Assembly (NCBI GenBank): GCA_038496445.1
Contig: JALMLS010000424.1
Location: forward strand, 62,001 to 126,000
DNA: 64,000 nt
Source of the DNA: Trichosphaerium sp. ATCC 40318
Taxonomy: Eukaryota > Discosea > Flabellinia > Trichosidae
Direction: 5' to 3'
In this document: positions 58,799-64,000 of the stretch, piece by piece
Layout: the number at the start of each line of letters is the position of its first letter
How positions within the stretch are numbered: position 1 is the stretch's first letter
The notes under the pieces: model-generated
What the model was told of the DNA's origin: nothing
Database searches by the model: none
Seen by the model: only the letters and a program-made list of their open reading frames with translations
Made by a program: the position numbers and the translations under genes

Positions 58799-61700
58799 TT
58801 TTGCTTCTATTAGATAGAAGTACCGCATGCAACCCGTCAAAACTTATGAGGCTACTAAAATGCTGTACCCAATACGTCATTCCCAGCAACAATTGCAAAT
58901 AAATAAAACGATTAAAACATTACATTTTTGAAAAAGACGGGCCTACTCTGACCACCATCGCATTCTTTATATGCGAAGCGTGTGCTAATACAATTTCTCG
59001 CCTGTTATCGCTTTTTGTATCACACGTGAAGGCATGTGTTGGTGACAAATTTTAAAACGTACCTCCATCACTACTTCGTAAGCTCCTCGCGAAGCCAAAC
59101 CCAATGCCGCGTTTCAAAACGGCAATAATATTGCACAATACTTACACCAATCCACATGTGGGAACTGTCGTTAGCTGCACCAGTTCTAGTTTAGGCGAGA
59201 GGCGTACCTTATCTCGCACTGGCAAAACAGCACAATTTTCTTTGTTTTGTGAGGTTTGGTTTAGTTATTATCCTACAGCGTTTTGGTGGTTTCATTGGCG
59301 ATTTTAGTAAGGGTCGTTGCGATTCGCGACGCACAGGAAAGGAGGAACGGAGGTAAAACGAGCGAATTCGGGACATACAAAAGCAAAAATGAAGTGTACC
59401 GAGTAGTTTTGTGGATTTTTTTTTTTTAGTGGATACGAAAAAATTTCAAAAAAAGAGCGTACAGTACGGTTTGAGTCCAAATCGAGCGTTTGAACGCGAA
59501 GAAGAGAGAATCAAGGGGCTCCAGGGGCAAAGGAAAATAAAAAAGAGCGTAACTGTTTGGCGCGGGCGGGCACAACGCTGAAAAGTTTTTTTTTGGGTCG
59601 CATTTTTCTGGAGATGAACCAAAAAACCGCGATAAAAAGTGCTGTAAGCGATGTTTTTGGAATAAAAAGTGAAGCCAGGGACCGCGAAAACTGGATATTT
59701 TCAGGAAAGAGTCCCAGTCTTACAACCGTGTAGCCTAACGGAGGCGTAAATGGAGAAAAGACTATGAGGCACCAACGAAAAAATAATTCCCCTAAACCGC
59801 CAGGCGATTTACCTGCGAGGAAGGGCGTTAAAAAAAAATGAGCAGTTGGGCGCGTACAGAAATCGATTCTCTTCCCTTGGCGAAATTGAGAAGACAAAAA
59901 AAAAGGATCGGTCAGTCGCGAGCGTACAATTTTTGTATGCATCTTAAAAAAAACCGCGCAGCCTTTGTTATTCCCAACGAAAGAGCCCACAGGGAGTGTA
60001 CGATGACTATGGGTCCGCCCGTCGTGCAGCACATTTGCGGTGACTCTGCTATCACACTTGAATCATACTCCTATACGTTGATCGAGTGCTGAGGGTAGAG
60101 AGCAAGGACCTAGGACGCTGTTGTCTTCTACCACATAAGCACCCTATATTGGAAGATTGTAATATTAAAAAGCTTACATCAGTACAAAGGGCAGTGGTAA
60201 TCGATTTCTGGCTCCATCCACCCCTCAACATCTGAGAATATATGGTGGCATGTCTCTCTGTAAACTACAGAAACAGGTTGCCAAGCATAGCGGAAAGGCT
60301 AGTCTGTATTCATCTATCGCGAGAACAAGAAACTTTATTGAGTTTTTGTGAGCGTTTTTGAGCATATGACTGTAAGTCCTGTTTGCTGTGCAACCTCAGT
60401 AAAAATCCCTTTCTTCTCAAGTGAAGATTGGATATCAGCGTTTTAGTTGCGCTTACGCACATGCACATACACCACAGTGATGGCTACTCTAGCTTTTCTT
60501 ATGTGATAGAAAAGGACGAGTTACCACTCGCCTCTTAGTATATCCATCGATGACGATGCCAGTTGGTTATGTGTGTATGTAATAAGCAGCTATTTTAATA
60601 CTGTATCCACTTCCAATAACAGAGGGTTCTCTTCTAACATTATAACGCACAGTTTTAAAAAAAAAAATTTGAAACGAGCGTAGAAATGTTAATCGAGTCC
60701 TTGGGTATGTGTATGTAACTCTCAATGAGACACATAACAACGACACCTAATAATGGTGAACGTTGTTTAGTGACACGAAAGTAGTCCGCTTATGTATATC
60801 GTTTGAGATACAACACCATCATTGTCCCGAGTGGGCAAAATGGTATTGTTTACAAACACATAGACAATTTGTACACTCCTCCTTCATCTTATCTCTGTTA
60901 TGAAAAAATAACAGATTGATAAAGAGATGTCGATCGAGTCATTTGTCATCAACATGCTGTAAATGAGTTTTGTGGCCCTCAGTGGGCAATAGCTTAGAAC
61001 AGTCAATACTTTAAGCATTTAGTATGAAGCCCTCAGTGGGCAACAACTAACATGTATACAAAACAGATATGATATCTTCTAGCATCAGAACACTTTGAAG
61101 TGTAGAAATGCTAATCGAGTCATACTGATAGACTTTCATTCTCTTCTAGCATTAGAACACTCACTAAGAGGTGTAGAAATGCTAATCGAGTTGCAAGTCT
61201 TAAAAGTACATGTTTCCAAGTGTGTGAGTTAATCACACCAATACGGTAGTGTACAAAAGAATGGCAGATTGAAGCCCTTAGTGGGCAACAACCTACCATA
61301 TGTATGAACTTGTGTTTCTCTTCTAGCATTATAACACCCATTTGGAGTGTAGAAATGCTAATCGAGTTCAGAGTCATACAACAATACAGCTCTAAGTATG
61401 TGCAAAGTCACATGCTTAGGTGGACGACAGGAGTCAAAGTGCTCCAATCAATCCGCAAAAGCTGTATCACATCCAAAACAACCCAATGGAAAGACAAAGT
61501 ATCAAGTACTTGGGTAATAATAGATGTGAGCCTGAAGCAGAAATGTGAAAAGGGCAAATTGACGGAAAGGCACACAAGCCAAGTACATCAACACAACAAG
61601 TGTAGCCAAGTTGCTACAACTTGAAGACTCAACAAGGAAAGGCACAGTCCAAGTACTTGAATAGTAAACAAAATCAAAACAAAAAGAGTGTATGAAAAAT

Positions 61701-62096
61701 GATGCAGTTGCAAGCTATTACCGACGATGCCTCAAGGGCTACTCAGTAAAAAATAGGCATGACTCATCAAGAAAAGTAGTCCTTTAAAAGACACAACCCT
61801 ATGCTGTTGTGGCAATGTGCTCTATGAGCATCTCTTGCCATAAAAACCATAACCAAGACACATCAGCTTCTTCTCCAACAAGAAAGGCTGATGTTGTCCG
61901 GCACCAGGTATTTGTGATGTTCATCAAAAAGACTTTCATCTTACATCCTCCTTGAAAGAGAATAGGAATAAAGATTGAATGGTTTCTTATGAAGTTCATT
62001 CTTCAAAAAACCACCTAAAAACCTCAACCACCTTTGGTCTGATGAGAATTTATTTTAAATGCAGCTATCTGCTTTAAAAACTCTGATGCAAAAGGT
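58799..62096. other. Ribosomal DNA upstream spacer, apparently non-coding
   Basis: About 3.3 kb without an intron-exon pattern or recognisable protein. A 173-codon minus frame (59511-60032) and a 106-codon plus frame (61304-61624) have no domain signal and odd composition. From about 60.6 to 61.4 kb it carries repeated hairpin units, listed separately. The part next to the SSU gene (61.6-62.1 kb) should be external transcribed spacer. Confidence 0.6.
60631..61366 (+). repeat. Spacer repeat units with conserved double-helix hairpin
   Basis: Four copies of a hairpin ending in AATCGAGT: 60635-60691, 61080-61113, 61147-61184 and 61324-61360. Outer stem TAGCATT/AATGCTA and inner stem ACAC/GTGT are separated by short internal strands (AGA...AGA-like) with loops of 6 to about 29 nt. 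In the first copy both stems change together (TAACATT/AATGTTA and ACGC/GCGT). A more divergent relative lies near 60884-60940 (…GATCGAGT). A second small element, GCCC-N5-GGGCAA, alternates with them (60975, 61029, 61274, and a variant near 60824). Confidence 0.75.
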
Positions 62097-64000
62097 ACCT
62101 GGTTGAGCCTGCCAGGAGTGATAAGCTTTCTCGAAGGATTAAGCCATGCAAGCTCAGCAAAGAGGTATCCTCGGAGCCGCAAACGGCTCCTTAAAACGGT
62201 CGTAACCCACCCGACAAGACTAATAATGGTCACGTCATTTTGCACACAGGAACTCGTTTCCTAAACGCACTATAACCAAAACTCGTGGCCTCCCCCGCGG
62301 ATAACCGGGATTAAAGGAAACCTGCGGCTAATACGTAATGCGCCTAGCGCTGCCGATGGGCCCCTCTGCTGCAAGGACCCATCGGTCGCATCCAACGCTC
62401 AGGAGCGGACGATCACCCGATCCCATCTTGGTTCGCCAAGGGAAGCAGCCTCCCCTTAGGAAGCGGCGTCCGTACTCCGTCGGGAAGAGCGGCGTTGGGG
62501 CATGCGATGGAGTTACGAGGAGTTCTCTCTGACTAGACATGTTACTAAAAAAAGGTGTTAAGTTACACAAGGTGAAACTAGGTGAAAGAAAAATGAACAT
62601 TGTTCAAATCTCGATCCTTCGCCATGAATGTGCTTTTTCATAAAAAAGATCATATCGATATAAAGTTGAGAGTTCTCCCCCTCCACGAGTCGGAAGGGCG
62701 GCCGACCTATCAGCCAGGCGGTAGGGTAACGGCCTACCGCGGCAGTGACGGGTAACGGGGAACTAGGGTTCGGTTCCCGGAGAAGGGGCATTAGATACGG
62801 CCCCTGTACTTACGGGTAACAGCAGGCGCGTAACTTGGCCATTGATTGCAAATCGAGCCAGCGACTGAGTGTAACGAGGCCGGCATTTAAACCGGTCGTC
62901 GCAATGAGGGGCAACTGAATGTCGCCCTGAGAAACTATTGGAGGACAAGTTGGGTGCCAGCACCCGCGGTAACACCCACTCCGAAAGCTTATACTTTTGC
63001 TGTTGCTGTTAAAGCGCTCGCAGTCCAAACAACGACACAGCTGAGAGGGATAAGGTTTAGACGAGAATTTATTCTCTGACAAAACCCCCGACTCTTTTTC
63101 ATCGCCCGACCAGGCATAAATGGCTTCGCTCAAACGCAAGGTCAGTTTAGGCTTCGGCCGCTATGCCACCCACCAGCATCCTGGAATTGGGCTTTAAAAA
63201 AACAAAAACAACACTTTACCAAGTGCGACGCTCGAGTCTCATTTTACTAAGTATGAACAATATCCTGAAATGCAAGTCTGAGTGAAAACTTATGTTCTTC
63301 ATTAAGGGAATAAAAACATTGTGAATTATGCAAGTATTCTTGAGAAAAACTTGAGTTAGTCTTCACACTAATAAAGAACACACGATTACTAGGTGCGTAC
63401 GGGGTAGAGAGTGTGGTATCAGCGAGGAGTGAAATCTTTTGACCTGATCCAAACTACCCGAAGCGAAGGCGCTCTGCAAGGGCGTGGCCGGTGATCTAGA
63501 ACGATGGTGGAGGGAGCGAAGCGGATTAGAGACCCGTGTAGTCTCCACAGTAAACGATGCCGACTGAATGGGCGCCGGGCAAACCAAGGCTCGGGGCCCG
63601 TTCCCACGGGAAACCGAAGTAATCGGGCCCAGGGGGGAAGTATGGTCGCAAGGCTGAAACTTAAAGGCATTGACGGAGCAACACCACCAGGCTCTGGAGG
63701 CTGCGGCTCAATTTGACTCAACGCGCGACAACTTACCGGGATCGGACGCTCTAAGGGGACGAACAGACTGAAGGGTCTTTTCCGAGTTAGCTAACGGTGG
63801 TGCATGGTCGTTTTAGGCTCGTGGACTTATCTGTCAGGTTTATTCCGATAACGGGCGAGATCGCTACTGTCACATTGATTCCCCCGCCTCGTGCGGGACC
63901 CCTGTGCAGGACTGACGGCGAAAAGTCGTAAGAAGCGGCGGCTATAACAGATCCGGGATGCCCCCAGATATTCCGGGCCGCACGCGGCCTACACTGCTTA
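62097..64000 (+). rRNA. Small-subunit (18S) rRNA gene, 5' part, highly divergent
   Basis: Begins with ACCTGGTTGAGCCTGCCAG, the divergent form of the universal 5' end, and GGATTAAGCCATGCAAGC. Further universal sites: GTGCCAGCACCCGCGGTAAC (62955), GGATTAGAGACCCGTGTAGT (63523), TAAACGATGCCGACT, TTAAAGGCATTGACGGAGC (63660), TTTGACTCAACGCG and GGTGGTGCATGGTCGTTTTA (63797). The gene continues beyond the window end. The core is GC-rich, while two AT-rich segments (about 62540-62675 and 63190-63390) are expansion segments. Many normally invariant positions differ (for example CAGCACCCGCGG for CAGCAGCCGCGG), so this is a fast-evolving rRNA or a diverged copy. Confidence 0.9.

Noticed and set aside
59511-60032. 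173-codon minus-strand frame in the rDNA spacer
   Set aside because: No domain, odd composition, no intron pattern, and location in ribosomal spacer.
61304-61624. 106-codon plus-strand frame
   Set aside because: It overlaps a structured spacer hairpin and has no protein-like features.
62338-63721. Several frames of 64-109 codons on both strands
   Set aside because: They lie within the SSU rRNA gene.

Overview
This is nuclear DNA of a eukaryotic microbe. It is AT-rich and gene-dense, with many very short introns (often 24-120 bp) that mostly start GTACGT, GTAAGT or GTACxx and end TAG. A class I myosin with a GPA-type tail, several F-box proteins, an arrestin-SH3 adaptor and a very divergent small-subunit rRNA suggest a free-living amoeboid protist, but I cannot fix the lineage from sequence alone. 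An A-type Fe-S assembly protein with an organelle-like presequence and glutamate-cysteine ligase argue for normal Fe-S and glutathione metabolism. Gene models below were assembled by hand; where every exon length was computed the sum is a multiple of three.

Layout. 1-7 kb: a truncated membrane protein (-), an F-box/repeat protein (+) and a large multi-pass surface protein (+). 7-10.2 kb: a small helical protein and an F-box protein whose C-terminal half is a deiodinase-like domain with an in-frame TGA in the selenocysteine position. 10.6-16.6 kb: an intronless MDR oxidoreductase, a basic unknown protein, a DNRLRE/beta-helix receptor and ISA2-like IscA. 16.8-24 kb: GMP synthase, arrestin-SH3 adaptor and a nitrilase-family hydrolase. 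24.4-29.4 kb: two tandem Crinkler-like proteins (basic N-terminus, coiled coil, nuclease-like domain, protein kinase) with decayed fragments nearby. 29.7-36.1 kb: a GH43-like glycosidase, a secreted protein, an FkbM-type methyltransferase, a tiny gene and a C-type-lectin receptor. 36.9-46.9 kb: SPFH protein, class I myosin and a Cys-rich secreted protein. 47-56.5 kb: CPSF100, an F-box protein, an unknown acidic protein and the glutamate-cysteine ligase catalytic subunit. 57-58.4 kb: a secreted beta-helix repeat protein.

From 58.6 kb the content changes: two tRNA genes 8 bp apart (minus strand), then about 3.3 kb of apparently non-coding rDNA spacer carrying repeated hairpins with compensatory base changes, then the 5' 1.9 kb of an SSU rRNA gene running off the window end.

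Main points of interest: the probable F-box-deiodinase selenoprotein, the covarying spacer hairpins, the recombining nuclease-kinase pair, and the minute introns, including GC-AG introns conserved between paralogues.
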